Positions 25,546 through 36,336 of a stretch of 64,000 nucleotides of DNA are shown one piece after another. The stretch comes from Lytechinus pictus. Its lineage: Eukaryota > Echinodermata > Echinoidea > Temnopleuroida > Toxopneustidae. The translations under genes were made by a program, and so were the position numbers. A model generated the notes under the pieces. It had not been told where the DNA came from. It ran no database searches and was given only the letters and a program-made list of their open reading frames with translations. Where the stretch lies: NCBI RefSeq assembly GCF_037042905.1, contig NC_087257.1, positions 21,306,501 through 21,370,500 of the forward strand, given 5' to 3'. Every line of letters starts with the position of its first letter. Position 1 is the stretch's first letter.

Positions 25546-25559
25546 AAATGTTCTAAGTT

Positions 25560-26340
25560 TGCCTTTTCGTCTGCTCGCTTACAATCTCTCTTGCTTTCAT
25601 CCTGAAGTTCCAATACCGTTTCCATTCTCTTCCCCCTCCTCCTTCCTCTTCTCTTCACACTCATGTTGCTTCTCCTTCATCCATTCATAGACTGCAGACA
25701 CGTGACCCCAACTGGCAAGATGGTCTTCAGATCTTGCTTTACATTCTAAGAATCTATGGTTCACTCTATATAATTTTAGTAACTGCTCAGGTGAAGGAAT
25801 TATAAATCGAAATTGGAACTATTAACGAGTAGGGCTTATTGCAGAAAAATATCTACCATTCATTTTGCCAGTCTCCAAGCTAACAATTGATCAATTTTCC
25901 TTCCATGTTCCCTTTCTAGTTTCTACCTTCCTTCATCTCCCCCTTCCACACCCTCTCCCCTTCCTCCCCTTCCTTCCCTTCTCTCCATTCTCATGTTTTC
26001 CAACCTTCACCCATTCATCACCCCTTTCAAATCCTCGTCCTTTGAAGTTCATTGTCTCCAAGGAAACAAGTGCAAGTAGTATTCATGGTTGTAGCACATC
26101 ATCTTTCATCACTGCCAGCTCTCAAGGGGAGCTTTACCATAGACAAAGAAAAAAAGGAGGAGTCTGGATTAGTAACCTGAATGTTTTCAATTACTAGTAT
26201 ACTTGAAAAGCGATTCCCCTCTAATTGACCGCAAGGTGTTGTGATTTTTAAACCGACATTGCCTCTTTTGTTCATACTAGTCTAATTCAAACCAGAACCC
26301 CATTTCACAAAACCTTCAAGACAACCTGTAGGAGTGGTCT
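25560..26340. other. Polypyrimidine-rich intron sequence
   Basis: Two long C/T-rich stretches (about 25590-25690 and 25895-26040) give an open Pro/Ser/Phe-rich frame on the plus strand. It is low-complexity and is not supported as coding. Confidence 0.5.
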
Positions 26341-26352
26341 ATCTGTGCATAA

Positions 26353-26790
26353 AAGGAGAATCCAACAAACTTAAAGTTGATGTGATGGTTAAAATACAGA
26401 AAAATAGAAGGGGATAGGTGAGCTTTGTACAAAATTGATTGAATATTTAGAAAGTTAACATAATTTATTGTGAATTTTAAGGGGTAATCTATGTTCTACT
26501 ACTCTACTTTTAAAAAAGTGTCTAAATTGTAATATTTTTCTCAAGCTTTTTTTGTTTTCCATTCATGACATTTCTCTTTTATGTGTACAATTTTTATTAC
26601 CGTCCTGAGGGAGTTGAAAAAGGTGCATAAAATGTAATGCCTTATAAATGAGAACATGAATGAGAGAGCTATCCCTGCCTCTTGTCACAACATTCATTGT
26701 GAATTGCCAATTTTCAGTCATTCTTAACTTTCTCCTTCCATGCAACCATTTTAATCATTCTATTTATATTTTCAAGGTAGCATTTCTCTT
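26353..26790. mobile_element. TTAA-type MITE, GGAGAATCCAAC family
   Basis: The left end AAGGAGAATCCAACAAAC and the right end AAGGTAGCATTTCTCTT are weakly inverted, with TTAA on the right at 26791-26794. A better-preserved relative is the interrupted element starting at 38632. Confidence 0.45.
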
Positions 26791-27767
26791 TTAAGACTGA
26801 CGTTTTTGGTGAAACAGGCCCCCTTTTGTTTAGACTTAGAGCGGTTTAGAAACAGCACCCTCCTGTGAAGACAGCTTCATCCCAGCACCTTACATACCAT
26901 TACACAGTTATAGCTACAGTAACAGCAGGGATCGGTATGCCTGTTTGCACTATCCCTAGCTCTGGAACATAGATGCAAAAAAAAATTCCGGGGGGGCGGA
27001 GGGGTAGATGAGTATTTTTTTTTTAAACTAGAAAGCAAGGGAGCGAAGCAACTGAGCTTTCATTGGGGCACTTATACATTTTTCAAAAGTAAATATCAAA
27101 GGTTTTTTGCATACTTTGAGTAAATTTTTAAAATCTGTAGTAAAAAAAAATGGTTTCAAACTTTTTAGGGGGAGGTGTAAATGCCTCCTGTATTGCTCAC
27201 GCAGTATGTGATGTCATTACTGCAAAATAATAAATGTTTAGCTAAAGCTAATCTTTGTATACACTCTAAGTTGGCAATGCAATGAACACAGCAAAATCAC
27301 TGGTTAAAATGCAAATTGGTGTAACTTTTCTTCATTTGAATTGCTAATTTTTCATTAATTTTTTGTTCAAGTTATAGAAATAACTAGAAAATTGATTATT
27401 ATTTCCTATTTGAGGACTAGAGAAGTTTCATCTGCGTCCTATGAAAGCTATGTCTTTCTACATGAATGTGTTTAATAATCCAGAACCTCCTGAGTTAGCA
27501 AAATGAGGCTGATAAAGGACACCCTAGAATCCATATTACATCTTTTCATGAGGCTCATATAATTGGTATGTCATTCAACTCTTCACAACTGTTCCACATT
27601 TCGTGGTTTTCTTTAAATAACTCTGCGGCCTTAAGAATTTACCAGATTCATGCACAGAAAGGGTTTGAAATATTCCGCAGTGCGCACACCACATTAGGTT
27701 TTGTTCTATGGCTACATTGTGTTCATATGAAACCAATATACAAGTTGATGTGTGGTTAACAATTTGA

Positions 27768-28137
27768 CAGGGTTCCCAGCTCATCAGGGTAATCAGGGAA
27801 AATTATTTTACTTTTTTCCAGTCAGGGAAAAATCAGGGAATTTGATAAAAATACCTTGAATCAGGGGAAAATGCCTAAAATGAAGGAAGAAAATCAGGGA
27901 ATTTTGATCGGTCCCAAAGTCGAAAGCACGGTAATCAGTCAGACTCTGTTATATTTTGTTACATATCAAAACATCATCCATTGAATGACTGGTTATAGTG
28001 TTTTTTGTGTTTTTTTACAAGTAATTCACTGCAACAACTTAGAAAACATGCGAAACTGGCTCTGGGTTTAAATAATTATCAGGGAGTTTTTAAACTTCAT
28101 CAGGGAATTTTGTTTTCTTGAAAAGCTGGGAACCTTG
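27768..28137. mobile_element. TIR element with internal ATCAGGGAA words
   Basis: Ends are CAGGGTTCCCAGCT and AGCTGGGAACCTTG. The word TCAGGGAA recurs at least six times inside, mostly near the two ends. The six-base word ATTTGA stands at both flanks. CAGGG ends are typical of hAT elements, so a hAT MITE is a reasonable guess. Confidence 0.6.
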
Positions 28138-28496
28138 ATTTGAAGTGTGGTGAAAATTCAATGCCTGATTGTTTATTATACAATGGAACACATCTGGTAC
28201 GCCCAAGGGAGAAAAAAATTTTGTCTTTATGGACAAGTTACTATTATACATGTTTTTAACACTAATATGGGGGGGGGGTGAAGGTTATGAATCTGTAACG
28301 TTTGAGGATTACGCCTCATCATTCATGACTATTTACTTACAACTCTTGTGTTACATTGGAGACCAAATTTGCGATGCCTGAATATGAAGTTACAAAATTG
28401 TGGAGAAACCATTGATAGTTTATTTTCTACTTTTCTTGGAAGCTCTCTAGGCCAATAGGCCTGTATATTTGTTCGCAATCAAACGTTTCTTGTTAA

Positions 28497-29094
28497 AGGT
28501 CAAGTCCACCCCAGAAAAAAGTTGATTTAAATAAATAGAGAAAAATCAAACATGAATAACGCTGAAAACTTCATCAAAATCGGTTGTAAAATTAGAATGT
28601 TATGACATTTTAAAGTTTCGCTTATTTTTCACAAAACAGTTCTATGCTCAACTCAGTGATATGCAAATGAGAGAGTCGATGATGTCACTCACTCACTATT
28701 TCTTTTCTTTTTTATTGTTTGAATTATACAATATTTCAATTTTCACGAATTTGACAATTAGGACCCCCTTGCTTGAACCACAAAATGTTAAAATAATGGA
28801 ATTCCACGTGTTCAGGGAGGAATAAAACTTTGTTCACATGACAATGACGAGAAAATCAAAATATTTCATATATAATGAAATACAAAAGAAAATAGTGAGT
28901 GGGTGATGTCATCGGTCCCCTCATTTGCATACCGAACAGGATGTGCATATAACTGTTTTGAGAAAATAAGCAAAACTTTAAAATGTTATAACTTTCTTAT
29001 TTTACATCCGATTTTGATGAAATATTCAGTGTTATGCTTGCTTGATTTTTCTCTTTTTATTCAAATCAGCTTTTTGTTGGGGTGGACTTGTCCT
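28497..29094. mobile_element. TTAA-flanked MITE, family A copy 3
   Basis: A 598-bp copy starting AGGTCAAGTCCACCCCAG and ending GGGGTGGACTTGTCCT. TTAA is on the left (28493-28496) and CTAA, a one-base decay, on the right. It lies in the C1q gene intron. Confidence 0.85.
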
Positions 29095-29458
29095 CTAACA
29101 ATGTACCAATTGAAGCACTCACCCATTCATCTCCTGAAGTCATAAATTTTGATTTCATCTAAACATATCCATGATTTATTCTGAACATGATTGGTTCATG
29201 CATGGTCCAATATACTACTAAATAAAATTGATTTATTTTATCCATCACCAACAGGGAAATGTTATTTATGAACTTCCTAACAAAAGTTCAACAAGAGCTC
29301 TTAAAAAAAAAAAACGTTTCTCAAGATCTGCAAATTCATGTCAACATCTTGATACATGTGTGGCAAAGTTCATTGGGGAGACATGTTGTTGAAATTAATT
29401 TCCATTGCTATATTCAATCCTTAACTTGTATTTCCTTTGTCTTGAAGCCCTTTCTACC

Positions 29459-30122
29459 TTGACCATGTAGGCTTAAATCTCTATTGTGAAGGGCATGATT
29501 GTAGAGATGAGTGCAAATCCATTGCAACTCTTTGTTAGACGAGGCTCTCAGCCCCGTCTTTCAAAGAGTTACGATTGATCCAATCAACCACAACTATGGA
29601 AAGCCAACAACATCAACATCTAAAATACAAGTTTGTTCAAAATAGTTTCTAGATAATAATAGTCAGTTCTTGAACAGCGCATAACACATGAATAACGTCT
29701 CTATGCGCTTCCAAAGGACTTGGATATTATCACCTTGGCTGTAGCTCAAACAGCTTTTATGCACTCGGCATTTCAAGGAATAAATTCCTGCCAGGTACCC
29801 ATTCACCTCACCTGGGTTGAGTGCAGCACAATGTGGATTAATTTCTTGCTGAAGGAAACTACGCCATGGCTAGGATTTGAACCCACGACCCTCTGTTTCA
29901 AAGTCTGGAGACTAATCCACTGGTTCCACAACGCTCCACATATATAGATATGATTTCTATTCATACATTCATAGTTTTCTTGAAAATTCAGTGTGCTTCT
30001 CTCTTTGTTTTCAAAGGACATTGTGCAAATTTCCTGAAGAAAAGATTATGAGATTGATGGACTTCCATATACTTGAGGTTGATTGGATCAATCGTAACTC
30101 TTTGTATTGTGAGATGGGGCCC
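29459..30122. repeat. Duplicated segment, SINE-filled copy with TIR element
   Basis: This matches 25324-25545 up to TAGATA at 29650, resumes after a 289-base insertion, and runs on to an inverted element end (GATCAATCGTAACTCTTTGT followed by GGGGCCC). The element's ends resemble those of 63108-63377. Confidence 0.7.
29656..29944 (-). mobile_element. tRNA-derived SINE
   Basis: On the minus strand a tRNA-like head contains a B-box match, GGTTCAAATCC (29873-29883), preceded by an A-box-like GTGGATTAGTCTCC. The body includes CAGCAAGAAATTAATCC and TGGGTACCTGGCAGG. TAGATA flanks it on both sides (29650-29655 and 29945-29950), and the duplicated locus at 25496 shows the unfilled site. Related SINEs are at 50978-51207 and, more distantly, 60945-61130. 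Confidence 0.85.
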
Positions 30123-30255
30123 TGAACTCAGAGTCCAAAGTGAAAATCTAGAAATTTTAAAGATTTCTCACATGATTTTGAATTGACTTTACCCAATTAA
30201 AACTTATGTAATTCACTTGTTACCTTCAGAATGACCAGTGGCAGCGGAATCATCA

Positions 30256-30392
30256 AGGACTAGTTCATGAAGGTTACACAGTGATTTTCTCTGACAAAAT
30301 TCTAAAAGCTATTGGAAATCCCTGAATCCGATTGGCTGAGAGAAAACTAGCCTTGGAAAATTACTGACAAAACTCTCCATGAAATGCTCCAG
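30256..30392. mobile_element. Small MITE, CATTTCA type (inverted relative of 3625-3759)
   Basis: Read on the minus strand it starts GGAGCATTTCATGGAGAGTT and contains TTTTGTCAGTAATTTTCC and CAGCCAATC, as does the element at 3625-3759. It sits about 120 bases downstream of the C1q exon 1 donor. Confidence 0.6.
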
Positions 30393-30510
30393 ACAAAGGT
30401 TTGTAGGGGGGAGCTGTAGTATCAATCAACCCTTCAAATCTTTGTCCGTGGCGCACATTCTGGTGCCTCTAACAATGAAACTACAAACGCCTTGCCTGAG
30501 GATATCTTAC

Positions 30511-30724
30511 CTGGTAATCCAGCGGGTCCTTGCACCCCAGGGTAACCCGGGTTCCCTTGTTGGCCCGGTAGCCCCCTCTCACAGCATTCCCTACAGGTCC
30601 CATGCTCCTCCTGCCCTGGTAGGGGGCGCTTTGTAGGACCAAGACCTTCCCCATGGGTCAGTCCAAGTATTACCAGACCCATAGAGATGAGAAGGGACTG
30701 CAGAGACAGCAATCCAAGCTCCAT
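30511..30724 (-). CDS. C1QTNF3-like: C1q/collagen protein, exon 1 (signal peptide, CxxCC, first triplets)
   Basis: The ATG at 30724 starts MELGLLSLQSLLISMGLVIL, a typical signal peptide. The frame is open upstream, but an earlier start (30835) would bury the hydrophobic stretch at residue 39, so 30724 is preferred. Next come a short linker, CRECC, and seven Gly-X-Y triplets (GLPGQQGNPGYPG...). The exon ends CCAG before GTAAGA. The last G joins the next exon to make the Gly of the following triplet, so the collagen register crosses the splice without error. Confidence 0.88.
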
Positions 30725-30835
30725 GATTTCTAAATGATACAGAGGGAAACAATTGTGAAATGACAATGTAGTAGATACATTTACTGGTATATTGTATTGC
30801 CTTGAAAGTTCTGTGTCATTTGCTCCGACTACCAT

Positions 30836-31907
30836 TTCGCTGATGGAAAGTCTTTAAACTAATGCCACAGACTACCCTTTAATAAGCCAGTTCACGGTTA
30901 GCTCATGATTAACTTGTCTCAAATGACCTTTGTGATTTTTCATTAGGATAAGCACTATCATTTTCAAATGTAGATGTTGCGTAAGCTTTACCGGTAGAGT
31001 ATTCAAATTCTAAGAACAAAAGGCATTGTATAGACCAGGTGACTAGAATAGTACATCAGGGATAAAGTTTGGAAATCTGTTTTATTGTCTGCCTTTGGCA
31101 CATTTGACTATTGTTTAGGCTACTGTCAAATACCAGTGATTATGAAAGCTCTATTTATTACTCCTCAGCTTGGATGTCATAAAATGAATATTTTGAAAGG
31201 AATACATGAATAATCATCAAATCACAAATGCCTATGTCAGTGAATATGAAAGCCACCTTCATGGTTTATCTCAAATGACCTTTTTCTGCTCGTGTGCAGT
31301 TTACAACCATGAACAGGCTTATAGTCCTAATCTCACCACAATTCCAACCCTAATGTGATGTTTTTTCTAAGAAATAGATACATGAGTGAATGTCTGGAGA
31401 AAACTTTGGGTCATTCTCATGAAGACATGGGAAACTTTTACCCCTTTCCAATTAAACAAGCAGAAAAGAATGATGAAAGGCAGTGAAAAGTGGCTCAGTG
31501 TGAAAGGCACAGGTGAAATATTCCCTTTTGGGGGCTTCAGCAGGTAATTCTCCACCTCCTGAAAGAGACTCCTTTCTATTAAAGCAGTCTGGGGGAAAAA
31601 TTCACCTGTCCCTCAATTGAAGTGATCAATTTTCTATTATAGAAATAATTAAAAAAAACCTACTTTCATCAAATTAAACACTCGCACTTGTCAAAAATGT
31701 GCTTAACTTGCCAAAGTTGTCACAACTTGTTTGTTGCGATGAAGCATGACCAGTTGACCTTGAGAAGTGTTGTCCAATTTCCAAGTCATCATGGACCATC
31801 TCTCAACTTCGTTTCCCATTCAAGGGTTCTCTGGCTGTGTTCAAGTGAAGTTTTTTGGTTGGTCATAAAAGCAATCATATTTCAAAATGCAAACATGGAG
31901 CCCTAAT
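30836..31907. other. Upstream of the C1q gene; no promoter motif identified
   Basis: This interval should contain the promoter and 5' UTR of the minus-strand C1q gene. No clear TATA box or initiator could be assigned by eye. It is also intron of the AT-hook gene. Confidence 0.4.
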
Positions 31908-32605
31908 AGAGCATTGAAAGAAACTTATGTTCGATTGCAAATCAAGCGTAAGTCCCCGAGTCAAGGGTAATTGGATGTTAAAAGAAAATTGAGCTGCAGA
32001 TAAAAAATAGTAGTTTATTTTGATCACAGGACTTACTCTTGATTGTGGAACTTGACATAATTTGAACCTCGATTTGAACCAATTGGAACATTCAAATTCG
32101 AATTCAGAATATTATATGAGTTTTCTTGTAATATGCCCCATAAGAAAATATGTTTTGTAAGGTTATTTTGAGGTCCAATGAACCAGTAACTAAAATAATT
32201 GCCTGATTTAAAAAAAATGTAGATCTCAATGAAACACCAATGGAGCATTGGAAAAAAAAAATCTTATTCAATTGCAAATCGAGCATTAGTCCCCAAGTCA
32301 GGGGTAATTGGGCGTTACAAGAAAATTAGGTTGCACAAAAAAATTGTAGTTGATTTTTGTTTAATAAAAGGAATTACCCTTAATTGTGGGACTTATGGGT
32401 GGTTTCACATTTGAACACAAGTTGGAACGAATTCAAACATTCAACTTTGACTTTGGAATTGAATGTAAATTTTTCTTGCATATACATGTACATGTAGGTC
32501 TGTGCCCTATAAGAAAAGGTATGTTTTGTAAGTTTATTTTGCAGAAACTTAGTTAAATAATTGATAGAATTTGATTTTTAAAAATGAGATCTCAATAATG
32601 AGTCT
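31908..32605. repeat. Diverged tandem duplication, unit about 335 bp
   Basis: Two successive units begin GAGCATTG(A/G)AA near 31908 and 32243. They share, in order, CAATTGCAAATC, AGTCCCC(G/A)AGTCA, GGTAATTGG, TAAGAAAA(T/G)(A)TATGTTTTGTAAG and GAGATCTCAAT. Neither unit is coding. Confidence 0.75.
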
Positions 32606-33079
32606 GTGTTCATAAAATGAGTTGTGGACACTCCAGTTGATCTCTACTCACTTCACAGGTCAAACCATCGAGATCTGTGTTGATATCTCTATGGTCCATG
32701 GCTTGTGAGGAAAAATTTCATAAATGCTGCATTCTGAATCACTTTTGCGATTCTCGCTTATGAAAATGGTTGGAACGCACCCTGTGACAGCTAAAGAAAA
32801 ATGGTTTGAACACACCCTGTGACTCATCTCACCAGTCCCAGGTGCTGCATCCTTGGTTGTGATCAGTTTGTTGTGATCATCACCCTTGTCCATTAACCCC
32901 CCATCCCACTCCCCAGAGGGAAATGTTTTGAAAAGGCCAAGATCGGCCCTACATATATTCTGTTAAGTCTTTATAGAAATACATGTACTTATTTTGTGTG
33001 GGCATTGTTTGCACATTCTTCACTTCCTGGGGAGTATCCTGGTCAGTTGATTTGCTCACACTGGAGCTCAAACATTATA

Positions 33080-33241
33080 CAAATAGCGAATAGGCATGAG
33101 TGCGATGGTGCGAGATTTCGCATGAGGTGAAAGAAAGATGCTCTATTCGACGATGCGTTAGCCGAGTTGAATAGAGCGTCTCTTTCTTCCACCGAATGCG
33201 AAATCTCGCACCATTGCACGAATAAGAATATTCGCTATTTG
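33080..33241. mobile_element. Near-perfect palindromic MITE
   Basis: The left arm CAAATAGCGAAT...GGTGCGAGATTTCGC and the right arm GCGAAATCTCGCACC...ATTCGCTATTTG pair over about 70 bases each. The GC-rich content contrasts with the flanks. Another inverted-repeat element starts two bases later. Confidence 0.75.
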
Positions 33242-33243
33242 TG

Positions 33244-33591
33244 TTGTACAACGCCTCGGAATTTAGCGAAAATATGAAAAAACAAGAATTTATCCCTGTA
33301 GTAATCTATGAAAAGGGAGCAAAAATGCGGAAAGCAAAATCCCACAAGCGCACACGACCTTGGGCATGGCAGTATTGCGCATTTAGCCAGCAGGCTTATA
33401 CGCGTATTGCACCTTCATTTTTACTAAGCGCAATGAATTAAATCGTATCGTGACGTCACATCCTAAAACCGTGCAACGGTACATTCTGGACGGTACATTT
33501 TGGATGGTACGTCTTTTGTGCAACGTTGCGAATGTTTGACATTCAGCCTCCCATTTGCTCGCGTACAACAAGCTAAGTAGGCGTTGTACAA
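33244..33591. mobile_element. TIR element, TTGTACAACGCCT ends
   Basis: The first 13 bases, TTGTACAACGCCT, are the exact reverse complement of the last 13, and the next dozen match partly (ATTTAGC against GCTAAGT). The inner sequence is unusually CpG-containing. No long coding frame is present. Confidence 0.65.
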
Positions 33592-34505
33592 TATTGACTA
33601 TCAATATCATGTTTCTTAGGTCTTCATCTAAAACCTGGGTGGAGAGCGGCAAATTAATAGTTATGCCCAAGGTTTCCTTTTAGAAAAATGAATTTATGGA
33701 ATGTATGTTGCAAAGTAGATTGGGTCAACCAGTTATTGAAAGAAAGAATAATCAGAGGTCCCTAGCATGGTGTCATCGCTTAATCAGATATCTTTCACGT
33801 TATCGGACTTTTGAATGGGGACTTTTTGGCCCAGCTGAGAAGGATTGTTCCATTAGTATTGTTGACATCTTTGATAAATAAATATGAACCTTATTAGTGC
33901 CAGGGGTGGGTTCGTTATAGGACAGATTTACGACCGACTTGATAAACTTTCAACTTCAGTGGCTAAACTTGTTTCTTAATCATATTGTTGTGTACTTATC
34001 AGATGTAGACTTGTCGAGGTGATGATATGATTGGCAAGACCTAAATTCCTTGGAATCATGAGTTATAACTAAATTTGGCCAATATGGAGTGCTGATGTAA
34101 GTAGAGGTGGGGAAGGAAGGGTTGTGTGCATTTTGTCTAAATTCAAGATATATTTTTTACCCTTGATTTTGTTCACACTTTCTAATCCGTTTTCTACCTT
34201 AGTGGGGGTTTTTTGGCCCCTTCTCTTTACCTTTTTTTATATTTCCCTTTCATTTATGCCCCATCCTCTACTTACGGGGTTAGACTTCCAATGTGTATCC
34301 TGAGATAGCATGAGCGAATTAATTGAATCAAGGTTATACTCATTTTCTTTCTCTGAACATGTCAATATTTGTATAAATATCATAATTGTATCAAGGCAGA
34401 AAATTGTATCAAAATGTTTTGCTTCCTCATGTCTACCAATTAAGCACTCTTACTCATTTGAGCAGAAGACCTATTTCTGTTCCTTCTTCTTGATATCATT
34501 GTTAA

Positions 34506-34998
34506 AGGGGTACTCCATGCTGAAAATAGAAGAATCAGACTTTTAAAAAAAAGCCTAGAAAATTTCATCTAAATCGGACAAGGAACAACAAAGTTCTGAC
34601 ATTTTTAAGTTTCGCATTATTTTGGTGAAAAAGCACTTCTATACTATAGAGGGAAAATAACTTTTTTACTTCATGACAATTTTTTGTGATTAAAGGCATC
34701 AAATAAAAGAGCAGATATTGAACTTTTTAGGCATGTGATTTTCTTTTTGAAATTCAGATACCCCCCGCCAAATGAGTTTTTGGTATCCTTTTTTCAAATT
34801 GTCTTTGCTCACTCATGCGTGAATGGGGAATAATCTTAGTAATATCAGATGAAAGAGGAGATTCAAAGCTTTACATTGGTAGGTCATTTGTCTATTGTAT
34901 TTGTGATTAAGTTATGATAAATCATCGCTTAATCTCGGTTTCGTTTTTTCTGGGACGCACTGTCTACAACAAACTTTTCTTCAGGGTGAACTTTCCCT
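34506..34998. mobile_element. TTAA-flanked MITE, 493 bp
   Basis: Flanked by TTAA (34502-34505 and 34999-35002). The ends are AGGGGTACTCCATGCTGAA and TTCAGGGTGAACTTTCCCT. The right half resembles the right half of the outer element at 13109-14186 (ACAACAAACTTTT, CAGG). Confidence 0.75.
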
Positions 34999-35002
34999 TT
35001 AA

Positions 35003-35778
35003 CTGCATATCACTCTCCTACAAAGTACATGTAAGTTAACTAAAAGAAAACAAATGCAATTGAAATGGGGGAGGGGTTTTTTGATAAAAATTAAAGAAAT
35101 AAGAGAGGAAAATGAGAATGTTGTTGAAAGTGTAATGGGGTCATGCAACTATAAAATGCCTCTATTTTATTTTGTTTAGGAATTTTAAAATGGAAATTTA
35201 GCAATAAAGGTAAAGGTATTTTACAGAACCACCCCTGCTCTTTCCACTCCAGTAAAGTATATTTAGCAAATTAACCAAAGCCATCGTAAACCTACAAATA
35301 ACATACATATTGATTAGGTAGAAGGTAATTAAAAAATATAAACTTACCTCCAAATATGTTGTAATTTGCCAAGAATGATTAAGAGTATTATAAACCAAGT
35401 AAACCCAGTATTAAAGATCCAATATTCAAGTCACATTGGAGTCCAGTTGACATAAAGATGTGAAGTGAAATTCAAATCCAGCTGTGTCTGTGCAAAGTGG
35501 TCTTCCCATTGGCTGTGATAGGAGTGGAGTTGGCTTATGATGAATCCATGACCGTGGTCTTGTGGGTGAATGAAGGAGGGGATTGATTGAGCTACATGTA
35601 CTGACTGACTGACTGACTGCTGGTCGTCGTTGGTTGGCTCAAAGAGATCACGGATGGTTGTGGTTTGTGTGTGTGAGAGAGATGGACAGAGAGAGGGGGG
35701 GGGGGGTGTGAGAGGGGACTTGGAGAGGGGAGGGGAGGGAAAGGAGGGAGAGACTGGAGTTTGGAGAGAAGGGAAGAA
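35003..35778. other. Intron sequence; purine-rich G tract
   Basis: No exon seen. GACT and GA tandem runs and a G run are present between 35600 and 35770. Long frames on both strands here are low-complexity. Confidence 0.45.
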
Positions 35779-36146
35779 GGTTATTTCCAATTCGACTAAT
35801 GCCACTTCGTCTAATTGTCAACTCGTCTACTATCATTTGGTCTACCATCAGTTCGTCCACTATCCACATGGTCTAATTGCTAATTTGTCCACTCACTATT
35901 TCGTCTAATACCCAGTCGGTCCATACCATTTGGTAATTGGACTAAGTATTCATTGTGCAAGTTGAATGAAAATGAAATGGATGTTGGACCAACTGCTGGT
36001 TATGAGACGAATTTGTCATAGACGAAATGGTGATAATAGATGAAGTGATGATTGGACCAAATGGTTCTTAGACGAAATGTTGATGGAAGGAATGGCATTA
36101 GACTAAAAGGAAGTGTGGCGAGTGGACGAATTGGCATTTTATGGGA
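35779..36146. mobile_element. Palindromic GTCTAAT-word element, copy 2
   Basis: Same structure and same centre (TTGGACTAAGT followed by AATGAATGAAAATG or GTTGAATGAAAATG) as 3913-4316. The left half reads ATTCGACTAATGCC, CGTCTAATTG; the right half carries the inverted words. Confidence 0.7.
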
Positions 36147-36336
36147 AGAAGAGGGAGGGGATGGACGGGGGGGGGGGGTGGAGATAAAGTGGACCCATTA
36201 TTGCATTCAGTTGAGAAGAGAGTTAGTTGAACTTTAAATCTTGATATGGAGAATTGGCATAATAGTTCACCAATTACCATAGTATACTCACCACAATCCC
36301 TGCACTGTTATCTGTTTGCTGCTGATATCACTGTAG

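Larger units (their letters stand above)
22276..30724 (-). other. C1QTNF3-like: Gene span: C1q/collagen secreted protein, C1QTNF3-like
   Basis: Two coding exons (30724-30511 and 22973-22276) with a 7.5-kb intron encode 303 residues. In order these are a signal peptide (hydrophobic residues about 4-22), a Cys-containing linker with CxxCC at 44-48, collagen Gly-X-Y repeats (51-131, a short break, then 141-162), and a C1q globular domain from about 173 to 303. This is the layout of the C1q/TNF-related (adipokine) family. The protein should be secreted and trimerise through C1q and the triple helix, with the Cys residues able to link trimers. The CxxCC spacing and the collagen phrase [10 protein letters not shown] are features I know from vertebrate C1QTNF3 (CTRP3), so orthology to that member is proposed but unproven. 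The gene lies inside an intron of the plus-strand AT-hook gene. Confidence 0.88.

Noticed and set aside
25865-26197. 110-codon frame rich in Phe, Pro, Leu and Ser
   Set aside because: It is a translation of a polypyrimidine tract in an intron with no splice context or domain.
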